Positions 25,559 to 35,275 of a DNA stretch of 64,000 nucleotides are shown here, piece after piece (the first letter of the stretch is position 1; each line of letters begins with the position of its first letter). The notes beneath the pieces are model-generated. The model made no database searches, had not been told where the DNA came from, and saw only the letters and a list, made by a program, of their open reading frames with translations. The DNA is taken from the NCBI RefSeq assembly GCF_954871325.1, contig NC_088777.1:45051366-45115365 (forward strand). The letters run 5' to 3'. The translations under genes were made by a program, and so were the position numbers. The stretch comes from Gordionus sp. m RMFG-2023. Lineage: Eukaryota; Nematomorpha; Gordioida; Chordodea; Parachordodidae.

Positions 25559-26300
25559 TTTTGCTAAATCTGAATTCTGACTTATTATATTTCATACTTT
25601 ATATTTTGCTTCCTTTCCAAATTTAATTTAATTATAATAAAAATGAATAGAATATTCCTTATATGTATTGATGATGTGACTCTGATCTGAGTAAAAATGT
25701 AATTCCTTAGTCTATTTCTGAGAACGAGAAAATACATAAATTTAAATGGAAGTGAGACAGGAAATAATTTAAGATCAATTAAACTATGTTAACAATTTGT
25801 TAGAAAAGATCGCCCAAATAAATTATAAAAAATGTAATACATTAATTTGTAAATTAAATTCATTAAAAAATAAATTTATTTATAAATTAATTTTATAAAT
25901 TAATTTTGAAATAGATGTTTCGCCGCCGCTGCCGACAATTTAGTAGACGGCGGCGAAATCGGGGCGCCGCTGAACGTCGTTAAAAAATTTAAAAAACCGC
26001 CGCCGTTGATTGAGACATCGGCGCACAGGTCTAGATGCTATACGCAGCACTAACCAGAATTATCTATAATTGTATATATTATATTTACTAATTTGATCAA
26101 TCATTTTATCTGTTTAAATAATAAAAAAGGATGATAAACAATTAAGAAATTATAGTCATACGTAATGAAAACCTATCATAAACTTTAGAATAGTTCTTTT
26201 TATGATTTTAAGTTTATACGAGAAAAAGTTTAAAGAATAACGAGATATATTTATATTGTGTAGGTACGTAATCCTTTGATTTATAAAAAACAAATTTCAA

Positions 26301-27654
26301 AAGAAATGTAGGGTTATTTAATGATTTTATTTAAAATCAAAACATGTAAAACTATATTTAATTTAAAAAATAAATAAATAAAATATAAATTTATATTTAC
26401 TTGTAGCGTTTAAAACTTAATAAAATTAAAAAATTATTTTTAAAACATTAGGAAACATAATTAGTATATTAAGAGTAAGGAGATACAATCTGGCAAAATT
26501 TTTATTCAAATCTTTCAATAGATTTTAGCAATTATTACGCTGTCTCGGATTTTACAAAAACAATCCTTAAAAAATAAATCACTGTATTCTCATCTATGAA
26601 AAATGGCATTGTTGTTAAACGTTACTTTTAAAAATAACGCGTTATCACCACCTCAACTTTTTTTAGTAGCCACTTTAAAAAAATATAGCTAGACTTTGAC
26701 CTAGGTTTGCTTAATTTTAATACTTAATTGCTTTTTGGCATAGGCTAAAAAAGTTTTGAACCAGGACATTCTATTTTGGTTTATTTTAAATAACAAGATA
26801 TGTTTTTTAAAAGATATATATACTTAAGAGCCATCGAAAAATTAATTTTTTTTTGAATGTGTCATAATTGTTCATAATTTTTAGATCTGTGAAATTTTTC
26901 AATATTCTTCCTTAAAAATGAACTTTATACAAAATATTAATAATACGGGAACTGTATGATCTTTTTAAATTAAATTAGTGTTGATAATGTTAGTTAAACA
27001 TATTGGATATATAATTTTGTAAAAAAAATCACTTTACAGGTTACTTTTGAATTTGATATAATTGCGCATAAACACTAAATGTTGCATTTTTTAAAAAAAT
27101 CGACCGAATTGATTCGTTATTTTCCAAGTTACTTTTACTTATTAAATGTATTTCATTCATTATATTTATAAGTTATCCCAAATTAAAGATTAAAATCAAT
27201 TAACTACAATTTATTTTTGGGCTAAAAAGGGTAAATCTTTTAGTTAAAATATATTCACATATTAAAATAAATGTTAATTGTTATTTTTGTATTTTTTCGG
27301 TACAAATAAATATTATATTTTCCAAAATATTTTTTCCATTAAAATTTCAATTAAGAAACCGCTTAACTAGAAATATTTAACTAGCATTTGTATATGCCAT
27401 GTTATGTTTTATAAAATAATATACTTATTTGTGATATAAATAAATTTGCCTAAGTTTACAAATATTAAGAAAAAATTATGCAAAAAAATGTCTATCTTTA
27501 TGAAAGAAACGTCATTAATAGTTGGCTCTCCTCCTTTTTTTAAAGGGGGAGGGAAGGGGTGAACAGAATTGCTTTTTTTAAAGATGTAATGAGTTATATT
27601 TTAAAAAATTTATTAATTAAAAAATATTAAATTATAATAAAAAGCTTAAAATCG
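26301..27654. other. AT-rich stretch with a hAT-end fragment
   Basis: No gene recognised. TTGTTGTTAAACGTTAC at about 26609, followed by AATAACGCGTTATCACC, resembles ends of the TGTTGTTAAA hAT group, but no partner end was found. Confidence 0.45.
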
Positions 27655-28080
27655 CTTATTTCTTCGGTTCTGCTATAAAAGGGGTTCACGTGAATAGTTC
27701 TAGCGTGTATTTTCTTTTCAGTTACTGCCAATTATATACCAATAAAAAAAATATATAATTTGATGTAACTAATGCAATTAAATGTTGAAACTATTTAGGT
27801 TTCCTATATTTTTTTGGAAGCATTATGAAAAATATAAATTTACCAAATTCAGTCTTCTTAACTTTTATATTACAAAGTGAAAATAATAAATAACTTTTAT
27901 TAACTTTTTTAGTATAATCTAAGCTGAATTATAATGAATAAATATCACTTAAGTGACTATAAACGAATAGTTCAATTTTTTTTTATGAGGATCAATAAAA
28001 TTTAGTAAAATTTCAATACATTAATATAGACAATGAATAGAATTAGTAAAAAAAGTAAAAGATATTATTTGTTTTTGAGA
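27655..28080. repeat. Dispersed repeat R1, distant copy
   Basis: Collinear with about 2140-2560: GGTTCACGTGAATAGTTCTA, GTTGAAACTATTTAGGTTTC, ATATCACTTAAGTGACTA, GAGGATCAATAAAATT. It confirms R1 as a dispersed family rather than only a local duplication. Confidence 0.75.
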
Positions 28081-28869
28081 AATTGAAACCTCTGATATGT
28101 ACTAAGGCGTCATTAGTCTTTCCAATCTCAGGAGACTCAAAAAAATTTCAGATTTTGAGAGAGCCTCTTCAAATTTTTTAGGGAGCTCAAACCTCTGGGC
28201 CCCCTCCACGCTAGTGACCCTACTGGATATGCCCATAACCATGGTTTGGCATTTTAATAAAAAAAAATTAAGGGTTACTGATTTATAAAATATAACGGCT
28301 AGCATCGTCACTTCAAAAAAAAGCTAATGATTATGCTACTTTAGAACATGCAACAGTACCAAAAAGTTCTTTGTTTATAAATAAAAATAAAGAAATAGTA
28401 ACTGTTACCAGAAAGCATAATTATAAATAAATATATATGAAAATAGAAATGCGATAAAGAATTTTATTAATTCATTTTTCTGTAAAGTCTAAAAATTAAA
28501 AGCAATACAATAATGAAACTTTAAATAATCTGTTTTTCAATTATCAGTTTTACCAAAATTTTATCACCGTCTTTCTATGCCAAAATAATATCTCTTTCAA
28601 TGGCTCTCATTTTTTAAGAATTAGACATTCCATTTTAACGTTTAAAATATTTTTATAAAAATAAATTTGTATTAAAAAATTCGTAAATTAACGAAAAATC
28701 AATGTTATCATAAGTTAAACAAATTAGCTTTAGAAAGCTATTTGTTATATTTTTTTAAATTGGAGATATGTTATGTAGCGTTATGCAATTTGTAATTGCC
28801 CAAATCTACACACAAATAGTTACACTAGTTTATATTTTTCTAACATATTATTAAATTGTGAAATTTAAA
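28081..28869. other. Unassigned stretch
   Basis: A GC-richer patch at 28105-28245 gives a short minus-strand frame without recognised domains. It looks like part of a repeat rather than a gene. The rest is AT-rich without signals. Confidence 0.4.
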
Positions 28870-29290
28870 ATGGAGAAAAAGAGACCGAGGGCAAATCACA
28901 ATGGAGGATTTTTATAGATGCCGTTGAAAAAGAATTGTTGATGCAAATAGAACTAGAATATTTGTTTATTTGTGCCAAAGGTGAGAGTTAATGTGATATT
29001 TATTAATTTAAAATTATATAATATTATTTTAATTTATTTATTTAAATTTGGGAAATTAATTTGTAGTATTATTGATTTGATATTTATCAATATGTCTTAT
29101 TCTTGGTGTAATTGATGTAGCGTATCATTTAGATTTTATAGAAAATATATAATTTTATACGTGTAATTAATATTATTTTATATGTACAATATATATTTTA
29201 AGTCATTGAGTCTCAGGGAAGGAAATATTTATTTTTTTAAAAGTTTATTTTATAAAAAAAAAGTGATTAGTATATTTTTAAATTAAAGTA
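28870..29290 (+). pseudogene. Relic resembling the C-terminus of the 48.6 kb hAT transposase
   Basis: A short block reading ELLMQIELEYLFICAKGES (about 28930-28990) resembles [19 protein letters not shown] of the hAT element at 48635-51525, and the AT-rich sequence after it has similar landmarks. The old repeat at 29.4-35.3 kb may therefore be the 3' part of a related hAT element. This is inference from a short match. Confidence 0.4.
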
Positions 29291-29610
29291 TATCTTTCTT
29301 ATACAAAGAACCATAACATTGTTTTTAAAATTTACCATAACATTCTTTTTAAAATTTATCAAAACATTCTTATTAAAATTTTATCTTAATTTTATTATAT
29401 AACACAATATAAATCATAGTCAAAATATTATCAATCCAAATAACCAACATGCATACTCAAGAATTGAGTTTCTGTAGAGAAGGAAAAGGCTAAAATTCCA
29501 AAAACAGAAAGAAAACAAATGCCACTGTATATTTGTGAATATTACTATTTTAGAAATATTAGATAATGTATAATTTCATTAAATTAAATATTTAAATAAC
29601 ATAAACTTAT

Positions 29611-31290
29611 TGTTGAATATTTTGATCGATGTTATTTTATTATTTATTTTGGCAATTGATTTATTTCTTTATATATCAATTTGTATTTAAATTTAATCGG
29701 TCAAAATTTTATATTAAAATTTTTTTTATACATCAATTTGTATTAGTTATTTTTTTTATATTGTTTAAAAAAAGGATATAAAGAGCTAAAAAAAAATGTA
29801 ATGGATCTTTTGGAAAAATAAATATGTAATATATCAAATAATATTTAAATTATGATTTAAAATAAAATGAAAATCAATGAAAAATGTGTAATAATTATCT
29901 ATGATGAACGCGGAAATAACACGGAGGCCAATCTACGTCTGAACTTGCCTAAGTATTTCAAAATTTGATCTTGATTTTGCAATATACATTTATTCTATTT
30001 CACGCCTTTAGAACAATTCCACATATATGACTGAATTTGTCAAGCTGGATTTCCCCAAATTTAGTAGCGATGACAGCGCCTCATGGGGAAATTGCAGAAT
30101 TTCTTCACCACCAGCAAGATCTCCAACAGAGAAAAGGCCGCTTTATTTCTCCGAAGTCTTCCTGATGACGAATTCAACAATATTGGGGCAATTTGCACTG
30201 AGGAAGACTTCCAGGACACAATCGCCCTGCTTGGTAAATTAAAGTTACAGCATCCATCGAAGACCTAGAACGCTAAACTATCATAATTTATGCTGCAACT
30301 CAAGGCAAGGGTGAAACATTCTCGGCTTGAGTCACGCGCGTAGCACGACTCAATAAAGAATGTAAATTTAATGGCATTCAGAGAATTATTGAGAAAGTGA
30401 GAGTATCTTCGTATTCCAAAGATGTCAGGAAAGCGGCCAAGAGCTCTATGACCATAGAAGACATTTACAATCTAGGTCTAGAGGAAAACACCGCGGACCC
30501 AAGTGGCATCAAGGGCTAGATGAAATTGTTACATTTGATTGAATCACCTGGAGTACAAGAGGTTAATCACATGGGCAGAGTCAAAAATAGTTACATAACA
30601 ACAAAACCCATTCAGGACTCTCACGCACATGGTAAATCTCTTATCAAGCAACCCCAGTTCATCAATGACAATCGCCCCCGCACAGAATTTCGATGAATGT
30701 TACGATTTACGCTGCGACTATTGCCGTGACAAACGATTTTATGAACGTTACGATATACGCTACGACAACGATCGCGACAAACGATTCAACGGACGCTACG
30801 ACACCGTGATAAACAATTCAACGGACGGTACAGCAACTTCTACGACAATCATTTTGATCAAAGCTACGATAATTGTCACTATAACCGCAACCGTTTTGAT
30901 AATCGCAACGATAACTACTACGACGATCGATACAACAATAGCGGGTACAACGTCCATGGCAATAGCCACGACTCTCATTGTGACCATCATCAAAGCTCTG
31001 ATCGACGGGATAACTGCTATAGAGGTGATAACCGAACCAACTATCCCCGTCGTGGTCAGCACAGACACAACCCTCAAAATATTAATGGTTTTCCAAAATA
31101 TTTGTCGAGGCCCAACCATTACAAAAATGACAATAATACTTACAATAGATCTTCTGATTACAAAGATCGTGATTGTGAATACGAACCATGCTATGAACAT
31201 CGAAGTAATCGATGATGACGACACACAGACCTTAAAGAAATAAATCAATTGCCAAAATAAATAAAATAACATCGATCAACATATTCAACA
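29611..31290 (+). mobile_element. TIR-bounded element carrying a gag-like fossil
   Basis: Left end 29611-29671 and right end 31233-31290 are inverted repeats of about 60 bp that differ by one 3-nt indel and about one substitution. The outermost bases are TGTTGAATAT and ATATTCAACA. The flanks both read CTTAT, a 5-bp target duplication. The related copy at 13723-13745 is uninterrupted there. TGTTG...CAACA ends resemble those of integrase-type elements: LTR retroelements, and Ginger DNA transposons, whose known ends follow TGTNR. The repeats here are inverted and not direct, which argues against a simple LTR element. The inside holds a gag-like fossil and no protease, RT or integrase that I can see. 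Near-identical ends suggest it is much younger than the host repeat. Confidence 0.75.
30027..31240 (+). pseudogene. gag-like fossil inside the TIR element
   Basis: The start resembles the N-terminal part of Ty3/Gypsy-type gag (FVKLDFPKFSSDDSASWG). It is followed by a helical-looking region with LRSLPDDEFNNIG. The distal part, about 30690-31230, is low-complexity and codes for residues rich in Arg, Asp, Tyr and Asn, like a nucleic-acid-binding tail. The region is much less AT-rich than its surroundings. It is broken in several places and is a fossil. No pol gene follows. The gag assignment rests on residue pattern only. Confidence 0.5.
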
Positions 31291-31597
31291 CTTATATAAG
31301 ACAATTTTTATATTTTCAAATTATATTTTGAGTTTATTTAATTGTTTAATATTTTATATTTATTCAAATAAATTTCTCTTATGTTTACTTATCGAGTTAT
31401 CACATTTTCAAATAACATAAATTTAACAATATTTGGTTTTACTTAAATTATGACAATTTTTAGTTTTACTTAAAATTATCTTTCGAATTTTATTAATGGT
31501 TAATATTTCATGTTTATTCAAAAAATAAATAAATAATAACAAACACGAAAAATTTCCCCTAGATCTACTATACCATTTTATTACATAAAGCTAGTGT

Positions 31598-31800
31598 TGT
31601 TAATCGACTAAATTTAGTCGACTAACAGACGACTAACTAATAGTTTTAGTCGAAATATTCGACTAAAAACTTTACCAACTAAATTAGTCTATTAGTCGAC
31701 TAAAACGACTAATATAGTCGACTAAAACGACTAATTTAGTCGACTAAAAGAACTAATTAAGTCGACTAAAAGAACTAATTAAGTCGACTAAATTAAGTCG
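31598..31800. repeat. Left AGTCGACTAA array
   Basis: About ten degenerate copies of TTAGTCGACTAAA and its variants. Each copy is itself near-palindromic, so single strands could fold into many hairpins. It forms the left subterminal region of the element. Confidence 0.9.
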
Positions 31801-31809
31801 TAATCGTAT

Positions 31810-32967
31810 TTTTGAACTTTTTTTAAATTTTTTAGGTAAAAATATATGTTAAAGATGTAAATATAAAATTTCAGTGAAGATATACCATCAAAGAAAAATA
31901 TTAATTATCTAAATTGTTATTTTTGAAAAGTAAATAGGTAAAAATATATATTTTAAATGTGTTAAAATAAAATTTCAGTGAAGATGTACCATAGAAAAGT
32001 GACAATTGTCATAATCGTTATTTTTTAACTTTTTTGAATTTTTTTAAAGTAAATAGGTAAAAATATATATTGTAAAGATGTTAAAATAAAATTTCAGTGA
32101 AGATGTATTATAGAAAAGTGACAATTGTCATAATCGTTATTTTTTAACTTTTTTGAATTTTTTTAAAGTAAATAGGTGAAAATATATATTTGTAAAGATG
32201 TTAAAATAAAATTTCAGCGAAGATGTACCATAGAAAAGTGACAATTGTCATATTCGTTATTTTTGAACTTTTTTGAATTTTTTTTAAAGTAAATAGGTAA
32301 AAATATATATTGTAAAGATGATAAAATAAAATTTCAGTGAAGATATACCATAGAAAAGTGATAATTGTCATAATCGTTATTTTTTAATTTTTTTAAGTAA
32401 ATAGGTAAAAATATATATTGTAAAGATGTTAAAATAAAATATCAGTGAAGATGTACCATAGAAAAGTAACAATTGTCATAATCGTTATTTTTTAACTTTT
32501 TTAAATTTTTTTAAAGTAAATAAATAAAAATATATATTGTAAATGTTAAAATAAAATTTCAGTGAAGATGTACCATAGAAAAGTGACAATTGTCATAATC
32601 GTTATTTTTTAACTTTTGAATTTTTTTAATGTAAATAGGTAAAAATATATATTGTAAAGATGTTAAAATAAAATTTCAGTGAAGATATCCCATAGAAAAG
32701 TGACAATTGTCATAATCGTTATTTTTGAACTTTATTAAATTTTTTTAAAGTAAATAGGTAAAAATATATATTGTAAAGATGTTAAAATAAAATTTCAGTG
32801 AAGATGTACCATATAAAGTGACTAAAATTTCAGTGAAGATGTACCATAGAAAAGTGACAATTGTCATAATCATTATTTTTTAACTTTTTTAGATTTTTTT
32901 AAAGTAAATAGGTAAAAACTATATATTGTAAAGATGTTAAAATAAAATTTCAGTGAAGATGTACCAT
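31810..32967 (+). repeat. 119-bp minisatellite, about nine units
   Basis: The word GTAAATAGGT recurs at 31930, 32049, 32168, 32289, 32397, (32516, variant), 32631, 32750 and 32904, mostly 119 bp apart. Every unit contains ATTTCAGTGAAGATGTACCA and GACAATTGTCATAATCGTTA. The last interval is longer (154 bp) because of a small internal duplication near 32825. Units are well conserved, so the array is young or homogenised. No coding frame runs through it. Confidence 0.95.
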
Positions 32968-33016
32968 TCCCCGAATACTATGGTGCCCCCTTGGCCGATT
33001 ACATAATCCATCAAAG

Positions 33017-33800
33017 ATGAAAAATCAAAAGGATGATTCAGAATTAAAATTTAAAATTATACAGCTACTAGAACATAATAATGGATTGACGATAAAAAAT
33101 ATAGTGGAAAATTTACCACCTCATCTCAAAATGAGTGATTCGGGAGTATCTAGATACCTTAAATCAATGGGATGGAGCAGGAAAAGGGTTGGAAAAGAAC
33201 CCTATAGACGAAATTCCCGTTATAAATATTCGTAAAGAATATTGCCTAAATATGATGAACGTGCCATTTCAAAATATATTCTATTTAGATGAAACAGGCT
33301 TCAATTCCCACGTCATTTCCCACTATGGATGGGCATGGGTAAGAAACCATCCGTCAAACTCCCTCCTTCAAAGGGGAAAAACGTATCGATTTATGCACCA
33401 TAGGAATTAATGGCTTCAAAAAATACATGATTATAGACGGGGCATTTATATCAATAAAATTCAAAACTTACCTGGATAAATTATCATACTTTTTACCGTT
33501 AAATTCGCTAATAATAATGGATAATGCGCCCATTTACCGAGCTCATATAATAAGAGAAAACTATCAAAATATAGTATATCTTCCACCCTATTCCCCTCAA
33601 TTAAACCCCTTGAGAATTTTTTTGGCGCTTTGAAAAATCAGTAGCTATATATCCCAAACCCAATAACAGAATTCATATAATTGAGGCTATTACTAGCCTA
33701 TTACTTAATTTCACTAATTTCATTTTTACAGCCTTCTATTCACATACGATACAATATATCGAAGAGGGAATCCGATCTATTCCTTTGAACAATTAATTTA
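33017..33800 (+). pseudogene. IS630/Tc1/mariner-type transposase, frameshifted
   Basis: A DDE transposase of the IS630-Tc1-mariner superfamily. Frame one (33017-33235) gives the helix-turn-helix part with MSDSGVSRYLKSMGWSRKR. Frame two (to 33410) gives IFYLDETGFNSHV with the first catalytic Asp. Frame three (to 33633) gives GINGFKKYMIIDGAF, then LIIMDNAPIYR with the second Asp and YLPPYSPQLNP. The final acidic residue, in LENFFGALKNQ, is only seen after another frame change near 33610. So there are at least three frameshifts over about 250 codons, against roughly 340 in an intact enzyme. Start chosen as the first Met before the HTH. It is an inactive copy. Confidence 0.9.
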
Positions 33801-34444
33801 ATAAATTATTACACTAGATTATTATATAATATAGATATATTTTTTCGTTTGTGCAATACAAATAGAAAAATAAATATTTTTTGATCTTTTATTATGTAAA
33901 TAAATTATACATAAATAAAGATTTCACAAGTCATTTTCGAAACTTTAATATAAGAAAGGTAAATTTGATAGAAAATAAAATAAACAATGAAGAAATAAGT
34001 TAAAAATGATCATATTAAAAAAGTGTTTATAAAAAGTTTCGGGATAATATTATATTTTATTTATTTTATTATTTTTTTATAATTTTTATTTTTTTAATAT
34101 TAATTTAATAGTTTATATTTTTATCAATAATTTTTCTCAAAAAAAATAAATAACTTAAAATATTTTTATTCTTATAATTATCGTCTAGCTGGCACCGAAG
34201 GGGAGAGGAATAATTTTATTTTTTGGATATAAAATTCATTGTTTTTAAATAATTTTTTTTTGACCAAGACGGGGGGAGGGGTATTTTTAATTTTAGAAAA
34301 GATATTAATTTTTAGAATATACTGATATACTAAAAAGATTAATTTTAAGAATAGTATTGTAATTAAAATTTTAAATCAGAGACTTTTAGAGGTACCATTT
34401 ACTAGGTCCTGCCCGGTTTTTTAAAAAAAATATTTTACCCTGAC

Positions 34445-34972
34445 TAAATAGATCAACTTAGTCGTTTAAATTAGTCGTTTTAGCCGACTAAATTAGTTAT
34501 TTTAGTCGACTATATTAGTCTTTTTAGTGGACTATATTAGTCGTTTTAGTCGACTAAATTAAGTCGTTTTAGTCGACTAAATTAATCGTTTTAGTCGACA
34601 ATATTAGTCGTTTTAGTCGACTTAATTAGTCGCTTTAGTCGACTATATTAGTCGTTTTAGTCAACTAAATTAGTCGTTTTAGTCAACTAAATTAGTCGTT
34701 TTAGTCGACTATATTAGTCGTCTTAGTCGACTATATTAGTCGTCTTAGTCGACTATATTAGTCGTCTTAGTCGACTATATTAGTCGTTTTAGTCAACTAA
34801 ATTAGTCGTTTTAGTCAACTAAATTAGTCGTTTTAGTCGACTATATTAGTCGTCTTAGTCGACTATATTAGTCGTCTTAGTCGACTATATTAGTCGTTTT
34901 AGTCAACTAAATTAGTCGTTTTAGTCGACTAAATTAGTCGTTTTAGTCGACTAAATTAGTCGACTAATCGCA
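34445..34972. repeat. Right AGTCGACTAA array, 22-bp units
   Basis: About 23 units of 22 bp, alternating between AGTCGTTTTAGTCGACTAAA and AGTCGTCTTAGTCGACTATA forms. Higher-order repetition is visible: a block of five or six units around 34690-34790 recurs at 34820-34900. It forms the right subterminal region of the element 31592-34975. Confidence 0.93.
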
Positions 34973-35275
34973 ACAAAAAAGCAATTACGATAAGTGTGTT
35001 TTTATATGTGCAATCAATAAAATATGTATCATATCATATGAGTCTTTTACTTAATAAATAAAAATTTGATAACATTAATATTGTGTTTAACCCATCGTTT
35101 TAGATATGTTTATAATATGAATAAAGCATTCAAGGGGTTCTGGCCAAAAGCCGTGTAAAAGAGGACAAATAGCCCGCAACTCGGGGCCTATAAAAAAAGG
35201 CACTTCAAACTACAGGCGCCGGACAAAGATAATCTAAAAGAGTATGTTTCTTGTCTTTAGGCTGAGCCGGAAATT

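Larger units (their letters stand above)
22350..26033 (+). mobile_element. hAT DNA transposon with BED-finger transposase relic
   Basis: Termini are TTAACCTGTGCGCCG on the left and, read inward from the right, TAGACCTGTGCGCCG. The 8-bp target duplication GATGCTAT is perfect (22342-22349 and 26034-26041). The related repeat copy at 38168-38175 carries GATGCTAT once with no insertion, which confirms the boundaries. Both subterminal regions are GC-rich with repeated GCCGCC or GGCGGC words (22372-22475, 25920-26015), unusual in this AT-rich DNA. The transposase lies on the plus strand between 22750 and 25558. A lone end of the same family is at 11860. Confidence 0.93.
21591..26300. repeat. Repeat R4, copy C, split by a hAT element
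   Basis: It starts with GTTAGTATACCTAAGCATTG at about 21601, has the G-run at 21647-21661, and is interrupted at GATGCTAT by the hAT element 22350-26033. It resumes at 26034 with GATGCTATACGCAGCAC and continues through TTTGATCAATCATTTTATCT to about 26290. The uninterrupted counterpart is at 38160-38300. Confidence 0.8.
31592..34975. mobile_element. hAT-like element with AGTCGACTAA arrays and a foreign transposase inside
   Basis: Left end TAGTGTTGTTAATCGACTAA; the right end, read inward, is TGTTGCGATTAGTCGACTAA. The flanks CATAAAGC and AAAAAAGC match at 6 of 8 positions, a worn 8-bp target duplication. The uninterrupted copy at about 13865-13885 supports the boundaries. Both ends are expanded into arrays of a palindromic word, AGTCGACTAA. 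The inside contains a 119-bp minisatellite and a broken IS630/Tc1/mariner-type transposase. TAGTGTTGTTA ends are hAT-like, so the inner transposase probably belongs to another element that landed inside. Confidence 0.65.
29400..35275. mobile_element. Old repeat hosting two nested insertions
   Basis: Three separated pieces, 29430-29610, 31291-31591 and 34976-35275, are collinear with the continuous sequence 13550-14160. Landmarks are GAATTGAGTTTCTGTAGAGA, GACAATTTTTA followed by ATTTTGAATTTATTT-like sequence, and GCAATTACGATAAGT. The first gap is filled by the TIR element 29611-31290, the second by the hAT-like element 31592-34975. A local duplication of about 130 bp of the middle piece is visible at 31291-31530. 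The end region resembles the right end of the hAT element at 48635. Confidence 0.7.

Noticed and set aside
28102-28311. Minus-strand frame of 69 codons
   Set aside because: The GC-richer part looks like a repeat fragment with weak TIR-like edges, and no protein family was recognised.
30796-31272. Long minus-strand frame of 158 codons
   Set aside because: It lies opposite the low-complexity tail of the gag-like fossil. The Val/Ile-rich content is what the reverse strand of an Arg/Asp/Tyr/Asn-rich sequence gives.
29611-31290. Reading the element as an ordinary LTR retrotransposon
   Set aside because: The terminal repeats are inverted along about 60 bp and no direct LTR pair was found; only the TG...CA tips and the 5-bp duplication would fit.
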